From Leptospira selangorensis (GTDB taxonomy: Bacteria > Spirochaetota > Leptospiria > Leptospirales > Leptospiraceae): a stretch of DNA of 64,000 nt. How positions within the stretch are numbered: position 1 is the stretch's first letter; every line of letters begins with the position of its first letter. The stretch covers positions 124,001 through 188,000 of the forward strand of contig NZ_RQES01000001.1 of assembly GCF_004769405.1 (NCBI RefSeq), written 5' to 3'. This document shows positions 52,859-61,920 of this stretch, in pieces. The position numbers and the translations under genes are program-made. The notes beneath the pieces were generated by a model. That model saw nothing but the letters and a program-made list of their open reading frames with translations. It did no database searches and was not told where the DNA came from.

Positions 52859-54611
52859 TCTTTTTGGAAGAAGGTTTCGAAGTTTTAGGTTCTTTCCCCA
52901 AATTCAAAAATACTTCTCTCAATTCTTTAATAGAATCTTTTGCCTTTTCATCAATCCATAATTCGTTTCCGGATGGAGAAGAGTCAAATTTGATCTTTCT
53001 TTTTAAGATCTTACCTCTTCTGGAGAGAAGAAGGTCCGCTTTTTTCCCGGGTTGGTATTGATTTAATAATTCTTTAAAGTTACCTGGAAGAATTCTTTTA
53101 TCATCCAAGGCGATCCATTCATCACCTAGATTTATATCCGTTTCTTTTACTGATTTAGAAAGAAGGATTTTACTTACGATCATTCTTCCTCTTTCTTCCT
53201 TTACTCTAAATCCAGGTTCTATTTTAGGTTTAGAAGCAGTTCTTTCCACACCGATCAAATGTAGATAATTTTCAATCGGGATCCGTTTTGGTTCCGTGAT
53301 ATAGGAATCGAATTCTAGTTTTAGATCCAGTCCAGTGATCTTCTTCGCAGTTTGGAAAAATTCAGCTTTAGTGAAGCCTCTTTTTTTCTCCTGATGATAC
53401 TGCTTATTCAAGGCGATCATAATATCCACCAAGGATTTTTTGCCCTCGGTTTCTTTTAGGATATAAAGGTTCATACTTAAGGATAAAATTGCACCTTTCG
53501 TATAATAAGAGATCCCGGTATTCGAAAAATTCGGATCGAATGGGCGATTATAATATTTGGTCCAAGCGGTAAAACTGGAATCTTCCAGACTCATCCAGGA
53601 TTCGCCTAAAGATTCTTCCAGCTCTTGTATATCTTTCCAAAGTTTATTTATATATTGTTGGGGGGAATAAGTTCCGCAAAGAAGTAGAAAATATGCATCG
53701 AAGAAGCTTGTAATCCCTTCCGCGATCCATAATTCTTTTGTTAAGTTCGGTTTTTGGTAATCGAAAGGACCAAGCGCGATCGGGCGGATTCTTTTCACAT
53801 TCCAATGATGGAAATATTCATGAGATAAAAGTTCTAAAAGAGTTCTATAATTATCGGGATTAGACCATCCGTTCGGATCGAATTGATTGATACTACAATT
53901 GAGATGTTCCAATCCTCCATAAAGATTATCGCTCATATCCAGGACGAATAAATAATATTTATTCTCCGTCCCAGCCATAAGTTTGATCTGGGTTTCTACG
54001 ATGGTAGCCAGATCCTTGGAGATCTTCTTCTTATCTTTTGTTTCGATATCTCCCAGGATAACTAGATCGAATTCACATCCTTCCACATTAAAACTGATCT
54101 GTTTTTCATTAGTCAGTAGAATAGGGCAGTCGAAAAATTCATCAAAGTTCTTTGCTTTCCAGGTTTGTTTGGAGCCTTCCTTCTTCTTTAATCCTGTATA
54201 ACAAAAACGAAAAGGTGATAAATTCTTCCAAGTTAACTCGGGCTCCAGATCTAAACGATCCTTCGGATATAAAAATGTAGCGGGAGGATGGACTAAAATA
54301 AAATCGCTAGTGAAATAATTGGTTCTTACTGTATGTTCAAACCCATATACTATATAAGAAATTTTGAATGTTTCTCCCTTAGAGGAGACTTTCCAAGTAT
54401 CTAGATCGGTTTGTTCTATACTCCAGCCCGGTTTGGACTGAGTAAATTGGACTTGATGAATGGATTTGGAATAATCTCGGATCTTATAAGAGCCAGGGGA
54501 CCAATTCGGAATACAAAGAAATGTTTCCTGTTTGTCAGGGCGGACTTCCATTTCCACCTTTAATAAATGTCTTTGAGGTTGGTATGTATCTAGAGTATAT
54601 TTTACGATCAC
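52845..54611 (-). CDS. M61-family (glycyl) aminopeptidase with PDZ-like domain
   Basis: 588 residues, GTG start, no signal peptide. The zinc site [12 protein letters not shown] is near residue 262 (HExxH) and the third ligand lies in [17 protein letters not shown] about 25 residues later; this is the gluzincin pattern of M61. The N-terminal beta domain ([20 protein letters not shown]) is a family signature. The C-terminal part (about 480-560) resembles a PDZ domain ([20 protein letters not shown] then [13 protein letters not shown]), followed by a basic Lys/Ser tail. Known members release N-terminal glycine or alanine and are broad aminopeptidases. It follows the peroxiredoxin gene by 3 bp, so they form an operon. 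Confidence 0.9.
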   Translation of the reverse strand: MIVKYTLDTYQPQRHLLKVEMEVRPDKQETFLCIPNWSPGSYKIRDYSKSIHQVQFTQSKPGWSIEQTDLDTWKVSSKGETFKISYIVYGFEHTVRTNYFTSDFILVHPPATFLYPKDRLDLEPELTWKNLSPFRFCYTGLKKKEGSKQTWKAKNFDEFFDCPILLTNEKQISFNVEGCEFDLVILGDIETKDKKKISKDLATIVETQIKLMAGTENKYYLFVLDMSDNLYGGLEHLNCSINQFDPNGWSNPDNYRTLLELLSHEYFHHWNVKRIRPIALGPFDYQKPNLTKELWIAEGITSFFDAYFLLLCGTYSPQQYINKLWKDIQELEESLGESWMSLEDSSFTAWTKYYNRPFDPNFSNTGISYYTKGAILSLSMNLYILKETEGKKSLVDIMIALNKQYHQEKKRGFTKAEFFQTAKKITGLDLKLEFDSYITEPKRIPIENYLHLIGVERTASKPKIEPGFRVKEERGRMIVSKILLSKSVKETDINLGDEWIALDDKRILPGNFKELLNQYQPGKKADLLLSRRGKILKRKIKFDSSPSGNELWIDEKAKDSIKELREVFLNLGKEPKTSKPSSKKTKSK

Positions 54612-54614
54612 GCC

Positions 54615-55094
54615 TTAGGCACCGGCCTCTTTTAAGATCTCCTCTAAAGTCTCTGCGACAGTTTTAGTGGGATCCACTTTTCTCCATACTTTGCGAATGG
54701 TTCCATCAGGTCCTACCAAAAAGCTATCTCTGGAAAGTCCCTTGAATACTCTACCTTGCCATTCTTGATCACCATAAACTCCAAGAGGGCCACTTAGGGT
54801 TTGTTTCGGATCGGATAGAAGAGGGAAACTCAAATTGAATTTGTCAATAAATTGCTTATGACTATCCAAAGAATCGGAGCTGATGCCGTAGACCTTCGCT
54901 CCAGCCTGTGTGAACTTTTCCAGATTGTCTCTATAAGAGCAGGCTTGTTTTGTGCAACCCGGGGTATCGTCTTTTGGATAAAAATACAATAAGGTCCAAG
55001 AACCGCTTGAGTCTTTCGGTAGATTTACGGTGTTTCCTGCAGAGCTAGATAAACTTACTTCCGGTAATTTTTTGCCTTCCCATGAGTCGGACAT
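54615..55094 (-). CDS. bcp: Peroxiredoxin, Bcp/PrxQ type
   Basis: 159 residues. The peroxidatic Cys47 lies in TLLYFYPKDDTPGCTKQACSYRD with a resolving Cys52 five residues later, the atypical two-Cys arrangement of Bcp/PrxQ. FSLLSDPKQTLSGPLGVYG and DSFLVGPDGTIRKVW are further family features. It reduces hydrogen peroxide and organic hydroperoxides with thioredoxin. First gene of an operon with the M61 peptidase. A good Shine-Dalgarno (AGGAGGAAA on the minus strand) precedes the ATG. Confidence 0.95.
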   Translation of the reverse strand: MSDSWEGKKLPEVSLSSSAGNTVNLPKDSSGSWTLLYFYPKDDTPGCTKQACSYRDNLEKFTQAGAKVYGISSDSLDSHKQFIDKFNLSFPLLSDPKQTLSGPLGVYGDQEWQGRVFKGLSRDSFLVGPDGTIRKVWRKVDPTKTVAETLEEILKEAGA

Positions 55095-55222
55095 AAAGTT
55101 TTCCTCCTATTTTCCCTTCCGGATAGTTTCTACCGAAAACATTTTTGGGAAAAGGAAAAAATCCTTTAAAAAAGTTGAAATCTCGCAGTTTTTCTCATCC
55201 AATTACTGCTGTCGAATAACGC

Positions 55223-57490
55223 ATGGTGCAAAAACAAAAATTTCCGGCTTTACCTTTCAAATCTCTAATCTTCATTTCTTTTTTCTTATTCTCTTTTTAC
55301 TCTCTGGGTTCTCAGGAAAAAGAACCTATCCCGGGTTGGAAGGACCTGGATCTAAAAAGATTAGAATGGGAATCCGTACAAGGATTTAAACCCGAATTCA
55401 AATCCGGCTTCGAATCTAGCGAACCAGGATATTTAAAAATAGAAAAATTCCCGATCGTTCTAAACCAACTCTATAAAACTCCGGTATCCGACAAGGTTCA
55501 GGAGTTTACTATCCAGACAAAGTTCAATTTAAGTTTCGATCCTAAGGCCCAGGTTTTCTTGAGTCCGATCCGACTTTACTTAAATTTTATAGGAGAGAAC
55601 TGGGAAATTTACCTAAACGGCCATCTTCTCCAAAAAGAGATCCATTTGGATCCGAATGGGAAAATGCAGATCCGAAAAACTCTCCGAGATATGGAAGTGC
55701 AGGTTGACTCCAGTATTCTACAAGCAGGAGAAAACAGATTGGTATTCCGTATGTTGGGAGATGCACCGGCGCTTCATCTTTCGGAAGAAGAATATCCTAC
55801 ACTTTCTCCCGTGTTCACACCTACGAATGTGGATCTTGGATTTTATTTGGATGGAGATTATACTCTAGGAGTTGAATACGATTTTTCCAAAAAGATAGGG
55901 GTCTTACTTAATTTAAGTTTAAATACGATCTATATATTTTTCGGATTATATCATCTTCTCATTTTTTCTAAAAGAAGAACGGACAAATATAATCTGTATT
56001 TCGGGATCTTTTCCATCTCGATGGCGATTTACTCTTTGAGTAGATCCACGATTATTTTTGATTTTATACAAGATAGTACTTGGATTACAAGAATTGAATA
56101 CGGTTCCGTATCCTTGCTCGCCCCCTTGTTCTTATTATTTCTGCATGATTATTTTTATGGATCCACTTTGCCGAATAAGGCGATACTTGCGATCTCGGGA
56201 TGGAGTTTTGTCATCTTCTTCTTTTCTTTCTTTGCTCCATTCCAATATTTAATGATCAGTTTAAGAGCATGGCAGATCTCTATTCTACCTTCTCTTATAT
56301 ATCTATTGTATTTCATGGGAAAGGCCGTTTATCTCCGGAAAAAAGACGCTTCTCTTATGGCGATCAGTATGTTCATCATAGTATTCATCTCCGGCTATGA
56401 TGTATTGGATTCTATGTTCTTCCAATCAGGGATCAGATTTACACAGTTTGCATATCTTTTATTCGTGATTTCTTTAACCACTATACTTGCAAACAGGTTC
56501 ATAGATCTATATAAACAATCCGAAGAATTGAACATTGAACTTAGCCATCAAAAGTTGGAACTGGCAAGACAGAAGAATGCATTCTTCCGATTTGTTCCGA
56601 TGCAATTCTTAAGTGTGCTTGGAAAAGATTCAGCCGTAGATGTAAACTTAGGCGATTCTGCATTGAGAGAGATGAGCGTTCTGTTCACGGACATTCGATC
56701 TTTCACTACCATCTCGGAGAAGATGACTCCTGAGGAAAATTTCAGGTTTATCAATGGTTATCTCGCTAAGATGGAACCTCTTATCCAAAAGTACGAAGGT
56801 TTCGTGGATAAGTTTATGGGAGATGCGATCCTTGCATTATTCTCCGCAGAAAGAGTAATGATCCATGCCGAAAACAATTGGGAAGGTAAGTCCGCCGCGG
56901 ATAGGGCAGTTCTTGCGGCAATTGATATGAGAAGAAGGGTCCGAGAACTCGAAGAAGAAGTTAAGGGCAATCATGGACATGTAAAAGGTGTTCGGATCGG
57001 TATCGGAATTAATACCGGAAGTCTGATGCTTGGAACCGTAGGATCTTCTCATAGACTGGATACAACTGTAATAGGGGACACTGTAAACGTTGCATCTCGT
57101 TTGGAAAGTCTCACGAATTTGTATAAGGCGGATATACTAATCACTCAAAATACTTTATCTAGTCTTACGATCGCTGACGAACTTGCGATCAGAGAAGTGG
57201 ACTCGGTTGTGGTCAAAGGAAAAAGCCAACCGATTATCATTTACGAAATTTATGAATCAGACGATCCTCATATTCGCAAACTGAAAGATGCGACTCTAGC
57301 TTTGATCTCCAGAGGAATTATCCTGTATAAGGTAGGAAATTTTAAAGAAGCTCTTCAGAATTTCGAACAAGCCTTAAAAGTTTATCCGGAAGATATAGTT
57401 GCGATTTTATATAGAAAACGTTGCCAGGAATATATAGAAGCTCCGCCTGTCGGGAATTGGGTCGGAGTACAACACCTTTTGGAAAAGTAG
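55223..57490 (+). CDS. 7TM-DISM receptor adenylate/guanylate cyclase with C-terminal TPR
   Basis: 755 residues. A signal peptide (to about residue 31) is followed by a DISMED2-like beta-sandwich domain (about 60-210, LYLNFIGENWEIYLNG), then seven membrane helices (about 225-425, starting LLNLSLNTIYIFFGLYHLLI). Then a class III cyclase domain (about 475-660): MSVLFTDIRSFTTI (metal Asp), YEGFVDKFMGDAILALF (second metal Asp and the Lys that reads the base) and GTVGSSHRLDTTVIGDTVN (Asp/Thr for adenine, as in adenylate cyclases). The C-terminus has a TPR-like pair (GNFKEALQNFEQALKVYPED). It probably makes cAMP in response to an external ligand. The gene is monocistronic. Confidence 0.92.
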   Translation: MVQKQKFPALPFKSLIFISFFLFSFYSLGSQEKEPIPGWKDLDLKRLEWESVQGFKPEFKSGFESSEPGYLKIEKFPIVLNQLYKTPVSDKVQEFTIQTKFNLSFDPKAQVFLSPIRLYLNFIGENWEIYLNGHLLQKEIHLDPNGKMQIRKTLRDMEVQVDSSILQAGENRLVFRMLGDAPALHLSEEEYPTLSPVFTPTNVDLGFYLDGDYTLGVEYDFSKKIGVLLNLSLNTIYIFFGLYHLLIFSKRRTDKYNLYFGIFSISMAIYSLSRSTIIFDFIQDSTWITRIEYGSVSLLAPLFLLFLHDYFYGSTLPNKAILAISGWSFVIFFFSFFAPFQYLMISLRAWQISILPSLIYLLYFMGKAVYLRKKDASLMAISMFIIVFISGYDVLDSMFFQSGIRFTQFAYLLFVISLTTILANRFIDLYKQSEELNIELSHQKLELARQKNAFFRFVPMQFLSVLGKDSAVDVNLGDSALREMSVLFTDIRSFTTISEKMTPEENFRFINGYLAKMEPLIQKYEGFVDKFMGDAILALFSAERVMIHAENNWEGKSAADRAVLAAIDMRRRVRELEEEVKGNHGHVKGVRIGIGINTGSLMLGTVGSSHRLDTTVIGDTVNVASRLESLTNLYKADILITQNTLSSLTIADELAIREVDSVVVKGKSQPIIIYEIYESDDPHIRKLKDATLALISRGIILYKVGNFKEALQNFEQALKVYPEDIVAILYRKRCQEYIEAPPVGNWVGVQHLLEK

Positions 57491-57542
57491 AAGATCGTTT
57501 TTCGCTTCCCATAAGACCAAAGGATCTTAAGAATGATCACCT

Positions 57543-57911
57543 ATGATTTCTTATCCGGTGTACAAACTCATTCATATCCTCGGTATTTTATTCTTATTCT
57601 CCGCGTACGGTGGTCTAGCGCTTCACGTATTAGGAGGAGGCACAAAAGAGAACGCTCCTAAAAAGCTGATCGCTTCCGCTCATGGAATCGGTATGACACT
57701 CATACTTTTGGGCGGCTTTGGAATGCTTGCGAGAATCGGACTGTTGACCAGTTTTCCTGGTTGGGTGATAGCTAAAATTGTGGTCTGGTTGATCTTTGGC
57801 GGACTATTGACTGCTTATTATAAAAAGCCTGAATTCGCAAAAATACTTTGGTTCGGTCTTCCAGTGCTTGGTACATTCTCCGCTTATTTAGCATTGTATA
57901 AACCGTTTTAA
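57543..57911 (+). CDS. Small membrane protein, four TM, unknown
   Basis: 122 residues. Four membrane segments (about 7-27, 44-64, 70-90 and 100-118). The pattern YPVYKLIHILGILFLFSAYG and HGIGMTLILLGGFGMLAR is reminiscent of small SirB/CopD-like membrane proteins with conserved histidines that might bind haem or metal; this is only a by-eye resemblance. It starts 52 bp after the cyclase gene and could be co-transcribed with it. Function unknown. Confidence 0.65.
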   Translation: MISYPVYKLIHILGILFLFSAYGGLALHVLGGGTKENAPKKLIASAHGIGMTLILLGGFGMLARIGLLTSFPGWVIAKIVVWLIFGGLLTAYYKKPEFAKILWFGLPVLGTFSAYLALYKPF

Positions 57912-57994
57912 ATTTTTATAAAAAAGTTTTATCAGATAATCCCGTTTTCATTTTTTGAGAATGGGAACAAAAATAAATGTGAAGGGATGAACTT

Positions 57995-59101
57995 ATGGCA
58001 AAGGTAAATGTTTCCAAGTCAGTCAAAAAACCATCTTCAAAAAAAGATACTAGCATAAAACCGATCAAAGATTTTTTAGGATCTCGCAGCCTTCCCGCAC
58101 CTGTAGATCGTTTGGAAGATGTTCGTAAAAGAGCGAGAAGATTCAGAGATAAATTTTTATCCGGGCCCCAGGTAGTATATTATAAATCCTTTGATTTGGT
58201 CCGAGTTCCTTATCCTACTAAATACGCGTTATTGAATGCTTTTAGTCTTCCTACACCATTTCTGCATATCATCAATCGACTGTTCATCATCCAATACAAA
58301 ACATCTGAAGGGATTAAAACTCTACTTTTCTCTCCTTCCGATGTGGATGCAAATGCGGAGACTCCTTTTTTCAAAAGGCTTTCCCAAAGTTTTGGACCTT
58401 TCCAAAATATTGGAAAAAAGATCATGGCTCCTACCTTGAATACTGTAGAAGAATGTTTGAAACAAGTAGGACTTCCTCCGGAGAAGGTGGACTATATTTC
58501 CTTCGATCATTTGCATACTCAGGATCTGCGTAAATGGTTGGGAGCGAATGGCCAGCCTGGATATTTTCCAAATGCAAAACTGTTGATCATGAAAGAGGAA
58601 TGGGATTCTGTCCAAGGACTTCTTCCTCCTCAATCGGATTGGTATTGTCCAAATGGTTCCGGCGGAATTTCTATGGATCGAGTTATTCTTTTAGATTCGG
58701 ATACTGAACTGGGCGGGGGAGTTGCTTTGATCAAAACTCCTGGGCATACGTATGGAAACCATAGTTTGGTAGCAAATACTCCGGAAGGAATTTTTGTAAC
58801 TAGCGAAAATGGAGTGAGTGCGGATAATTATAATCCACTCAAGTCTAATATCCCTGGTGTGCGCAAATATGCTAAAAACACCGGAATGGAAGTCATCTTA
58901 AACGGAAATACTTTGGAGATAGGTCTTGATCAATATATATCCATGGTTTTAGAAAAAGAGATTGCTGGTCCTTCTTTGCGAAATCCCGAATTTTATAACG
59001 TAATGCCTTCTTCCGAGATGAGTGGGTTCTGGCTTTTTCCTGGAACAAGTCCAACATTCTCATTCGGACAATTACAATTCGGTAATATAATTACCCATTA
59101 G
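57995..59101 (+). CDS. MBL-fold hydrolase-like protein with altered metal motif
   Basis: 368 residues, GAAGGGA before the ATG. The N-terminal 35 residues are Lys/Ser-rich and low-complexity. The metallo-beta-lactamase core appears from about 60. The metal motif reads FDHLHTQDLRKW, so the last histidine of HxHxDH is Leu. A second motif, LIKTPGHTYGNHSLV, is typical of the family. TSENGVSADNY stands where a metal-bridging Asp is usual. It may bind a single metal or have another activity. A 9-bp gap separates it from the SDR gene, and a UPF0126 gene follows 1 bp after that, so the three form an operon of unknown purpose. Confidence 0.75.
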   Translation: MAKVNVSKSVKKPSSKKDTSIKPIKDFLGSRSLPAPVDRLEDVRKRARRFRDKFLSGPQVVYYKSFDLVRVPYPTKYALLNAFSLPTPFLHIINRLFIIQYKTSEGIKTLLFSPSDVDANAETPFFKRLSQSFGPFQNIGKKIMAPTLNTVEECLKQVGLPPEKVDYISFDHLHTQDLRKWLGANGQPGYFPNAKLLIMKEEWDSVQGLLPPQSDWYCPNGSGGISMDRVILLDSDTELGGGVALIKTPGHTYGNHSLVANTPEGIFVTSENGVSADNYNPLKSNIPGVRKYAKNTGMEVILNGNTLEIGLDQYISMVLEKEIAGPSLRNPEFYNVMPSSEMSGFWLFPGTSPTFSFGQLQFGNIITH

Positions 59102-59110
59102 GAAATATAC

Positions 59111-59917
59111 ATGAACATACTCATCACTGGTGCAAGCGGCGGCTTAGGTAAAAATATTGCGGAAAAAGCTTATGCTTTAGGCCATAATATACTTCTTACC
59201 AATCTGAATGAAAAAGCTCTGAAAGATTATATTATTAAACAAAAGTTTGATAAGAATAGAGTTTTGATCTCAAAGTTAGACATCACTTCTCCTTCCGATT
59301 GGAAGAAGGTAATGGATCTTGCTTATAAAAAATGGGGCAAACTGGATATTCTAATGAATGTGGCCGGGTACCTTCTCCCTGGTTATATTGAGAATGTAAG
59401 TCCAAAGGATATAGACAGACATATAGATATCAACGCCAAAGGTTTGATGTATGGGACTAGAGAAGCTTCTATCCGAATGATAGCACAAGGTGGAGGGCAT
59501 ATTATAAATATTGCATCTTTAGCAGGCGTGGCTCCTATTCCTGGGATCTCTCTTTATTCTACTTCTAAATTTGCAGTCAGAGGATTTTCCTTGGCAGTTG
59601 CCCAAGAATTAAGACCCAAAAAAGTATTTGTAAGTGTGGTTTGTCCGGACGCGATCCAAACTCCGATGCTTGATCTTCAAAAAGATTATGAAGAAGCTTC
59701 CATGACATTCTCCGGAAATAGATATCTAAAAACGGAAGAAGTAACTGATATTATTTTTAATAAAGTGATCCCAAACAAACCTATGGAAGTTTTGATCCCC
59801 GGCTCCAGAGGATTTTTGGCAAAGATCGGAAGTTTTCTCCCTGGTCTGAATGCGTTACTCAGTCCTTCTCTCATGGGTAAGGGAAAAAAGAAGCAGAAGG
59901 TTTACAAAAAGAATTAA
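59111..59917 (+). CDS. SDR-family oxidoreductase
   Basis: 268 residues. Classical SDR: cofactor loop TGASGGLGKNIA at about 6-17, MNVAGYLLPG (NAG region) near 85, catalytic INIASLAGVAPIPGISLYSTSKF (Ser about 138, YxxxK about 151-155), and VVCPDAIQTPML after strand 6. The C-terminal 30 residues are basic (MGKGKKKQKVYKKN) and preceded by a hydrophobic segment (KIGSFLPGLNALLSPSL), suggesting membrane association. The substrate is likely a lipid-like alcohol or ketone (inference). It is the middle gene of a three-gene operon. Confidence 0.88.
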   Translation: MNILITGASGGLGKNIAEKAYALGHNILLTNLNEKALKDYIIKQKFDKNRVLISKLDITSPSDWKKVMDLAYKKWGKLDILMNVAGYLLPGYIENVSPKDIDRHIDINAKGLMYGTREASIRMIAQGGGHIINIASLAGVAPIPGISLYSTSKFAVRGFSLAVAQELRPKKVFVSVVCPDAIQTPMLDLQKDYEEASMTFSGNRYLKTEEVTDIIFNKVIPNKPMEVLIPGSRGFLAKIGSFLPGLNALLSPSLMGKGKKKQKVYKKN

Positions 59918-59918
59918 G

Positions 59919-60539
59919 GTGGACCTTTCTTATTTTTTCAATTTGGCCGGGGTCACCGTGTTTGCGGTGTCTGGAGCCTTGGCCGCTGCGGAAAAAAAGA
60001 CCTACCATGCTGACGCATTCAGCGTATTCTTTACTGGATTTATTACCGCGATCGGTGGCGGAACCTTAAGAGATATTACACTCGGAAATTATCCGGTCTC
60101 TTGGGTTTCCGATTCAAATGTTCTTTGGGCGATATTTGCAGGTTTTGCGATCACATTTATATTTCCTAGACTTTTGATCCGAATGAAAACCGGGATTTTC
60201 TTTTTTGATACGGTCGGGATCGGGATCTATACTGTGATCGGAACTAGGATCTCATTACTCAGTGGAGTAAATCCATTTGCAGCTGCGATACTCGGAATGG
60301 TATCTGCGGTTTTTGGTGGAGTGATCCGAGATACTCTAATCAACGAAGTTCCAATGATCTTCAGAAGAGAAATTTATGCGACTGCCTGTTTGGTGGGAGC
60401 TATCTTATACATTATACTGGATAAATTCGAAGTGAACGGAAGTTTAAACACTGCTGTCTCCGCCTTACTTGTGATCATAGTTCGAATGATCGCAGTACGA
60501 TTTAATCTATCTCTTCCTAAATTCCGTTTGCCTGAATAG
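59919..60539 (+). CDS. UPF0126/TRIC-like membrane protein
   Basis: 206 residues from a GTG at 59919, 1 bp after the SDR stop; a longer frame exists upstream but overlaps the SDR. The family has two internal repeats of three helices: LAGVTVFAVSGALAAAEKK with GFITAIGGGTLRDITLG in the first and VGIGIYTVIGTR with GMVSAVFGGVIRDTLINEVP in the second. GGGTxRD and GGVIRD are the hallmark motifs. Prokaryotic members are related to TRIC potassium channels and may also transport small metabolites (for example glycine). It lies in an operon with the MBL and SDR genes. Confidence 0.9.
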   Translation: MDLSYFFNLAGVTVFAVSGALAAAEKKTYHADAFSVFFTGFITAIGGGTLRDITLGNYPVSWVSDSNVLWAIFAGFAITFIFPRLLIRMKTGIFFFDTVGIGIYTVIGTRISLLSGVNPFAAAILGMVSAVFGGVIRDTLINEVPMIFRREIYATACLVGAILYIILDKFEVNGSLNTAVSALLVIIVRMIAVRFNLSLPKFRLPE

Positions 60540-60585
60540 TCTAATATTCTAAAATCCGATCTGTTTTTTCGGAGGAGAATCTAAG

Positions 60586-61875
60586 ATGTATAGAAAAGGG
60601 TCTAATCATGGATTACTTTGGATTTTTGCAGTCGCACTTTTATTAATCGTTTATATAAAACCGAAAGACAATGGTGCTACTTATACGTCTTATTTTAAAG
60701 ATCTGAATACGGAACTCAAACAAAATGGTCCAGGAAAGCCGATCGTCCTTCTGGATTTGGATCGTTTGGATTCTAATCTAAAACTTCTAAAAGAAAAGAT
60801 TAGGACCCCTTTATCATATAGAGTAGTGGTAAAATCTCTTCCTTCTTTGGATTTACTGAAATATATCGTAAACGCAACAGGTTCGAAAAGATTAATGGTA
60901 TTCCATTCAGGAGATATCATTATGTTATTGAATGATCCAGAATTCCAAAAATTTGATATTCTTTTAGGAAAACCGATGCCGATTGCAGCTTTGGAAAATA
61001 TATATTCTAAAACTAAAAAAGAAAATTTTCAAAATGTACAATGGTTAGTGGATACTTCCGATCGTGCCGTGCAATACTTAGATTTTGCAAAGAAGAAGGA
61101 TCTAAAATTAAAACTAAGTTTAGAGATCGATATAGGACTGCATAGAGGAGGTTTTTCTAAACCGGAATATTCTTTGGCAGTGTTAGAACTCCTACAAACG
61201 AATCCTAAAAACCTGGAACTTTCCGGATACATGGGATACGAACCACATGTTGCTTCCGTTCCTGTTATCTTCGGGGATAAGATCTCTGCTATGGAAAAAT
61301 CCCTGAAAAATTCTTTAGATACATATTCTAATTTTATAAACTTAGGAAAGGAGAAGTTCCCGAATTTATTCCGAAAAGAACTAGTATTCAATGGGGGAGG
61401 AAGTAAAACTTATAGCTTCTATCAAAAGAACTCCGGGGTAGTCAATGATGTATCTTTGGGATCCGCTCTAGTGAAACCCACAGACTTTGATGTGGAAAGT
61501 TTGGAAGAACATAGTCCTGCAGTGTTTATCGCTACTCCAGTCTTGAAAAAACTAGAAGGAACCAAAATCCCATTTTTAGAATCATTATCTTTCCTATTCC
61601 CACTTTGGAATCCGAACCAAGAAGTGACTTACTTTATCTATGGCGGTGCATTCTCCGCTAAAAAGGAATCTCCTAAAGGACTCGACGATAATTCTCTATT
61701 CGGTACAAGTACGAACCAAAGTATTCTAAACGGATCCAAAGCGACTGCATTGGAACCTGATGATCATGTGTTTTTTAGACCTACTCAAAGTGAAAAGGTA
61801 ATGGCAGAGATGGGAGAAATTCATTTGGTTCGTTCTGGCAAATTGATCGGTACCTGGAAAACTTTTATCAATTAA
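60586..61875 (+). CDS. Membrane-anchored alanine-racemase-like PLP protein
   Basis: 429 residues. One N-terminal membrane segment (about 9-26) is followed by a PLP-dependent TIM barrel of the alanine racemase/D-threonine aldolase fold: IVLLDLDRLDSNLKLLKEKI, the PLP lysine in SYRVVVKSLPS (Lys about 85), LSLEIDIGLHRGGF and LSGYMGYEPHV. The C-terminal beta domain contains VFFRPTQSEKVMAEMGEIH. The best general match is the D-threonine aldolase/D-serine dehydratase-like group rather than a true alanine racemase. Catalysis on D-amino acids or a related amine is inferred. The N-terminal anchor is unusual for this fold and suggests extracytoplasmic action. Confidence 0.8.
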   Translation: MYRKGSNHGLLWIFAVALLLIVYIKPKDNGATYTSYFKDLNTELKQNGPGKPIVLLDLDRLDSNLKLLKEKIRTPLSYRVVVKSLPSLDLLKYIVNATGSKRLMVFHSGDIIMLLNDPEFQKFDILLGKPMPIAALENIYSKTKKENFQNVQWLVDTSDRAVQYLDFAKKKDLKLKLSLEIDIGLHRGGFSKPEYSLAVLELLQTNPKNLELSGYMGYEPHVASVPVIFGDKISAMEKSLKNSLDTYSNFINLGKEKFPNLFRKELVFNGGGSKTYSFYQKNSGVVNDVSLGSALVKPTDFDVESLEEHSPAVFIATPVLKKLEGTKIPFLESLSFLFPLWNPNQEVTYFIYGGAFSAKKESPKGLDDNSLFGTSTNQSILNGSKATALEPDDHVFFRPTQSEKVMAEMGEIHLVRSGKLIGTWKTFIN

Positions 61876-61920
61876 GATAAACCCTTTTATAAAGTAGAGC
61901 TGGAAAGAATTCCAAATTTA

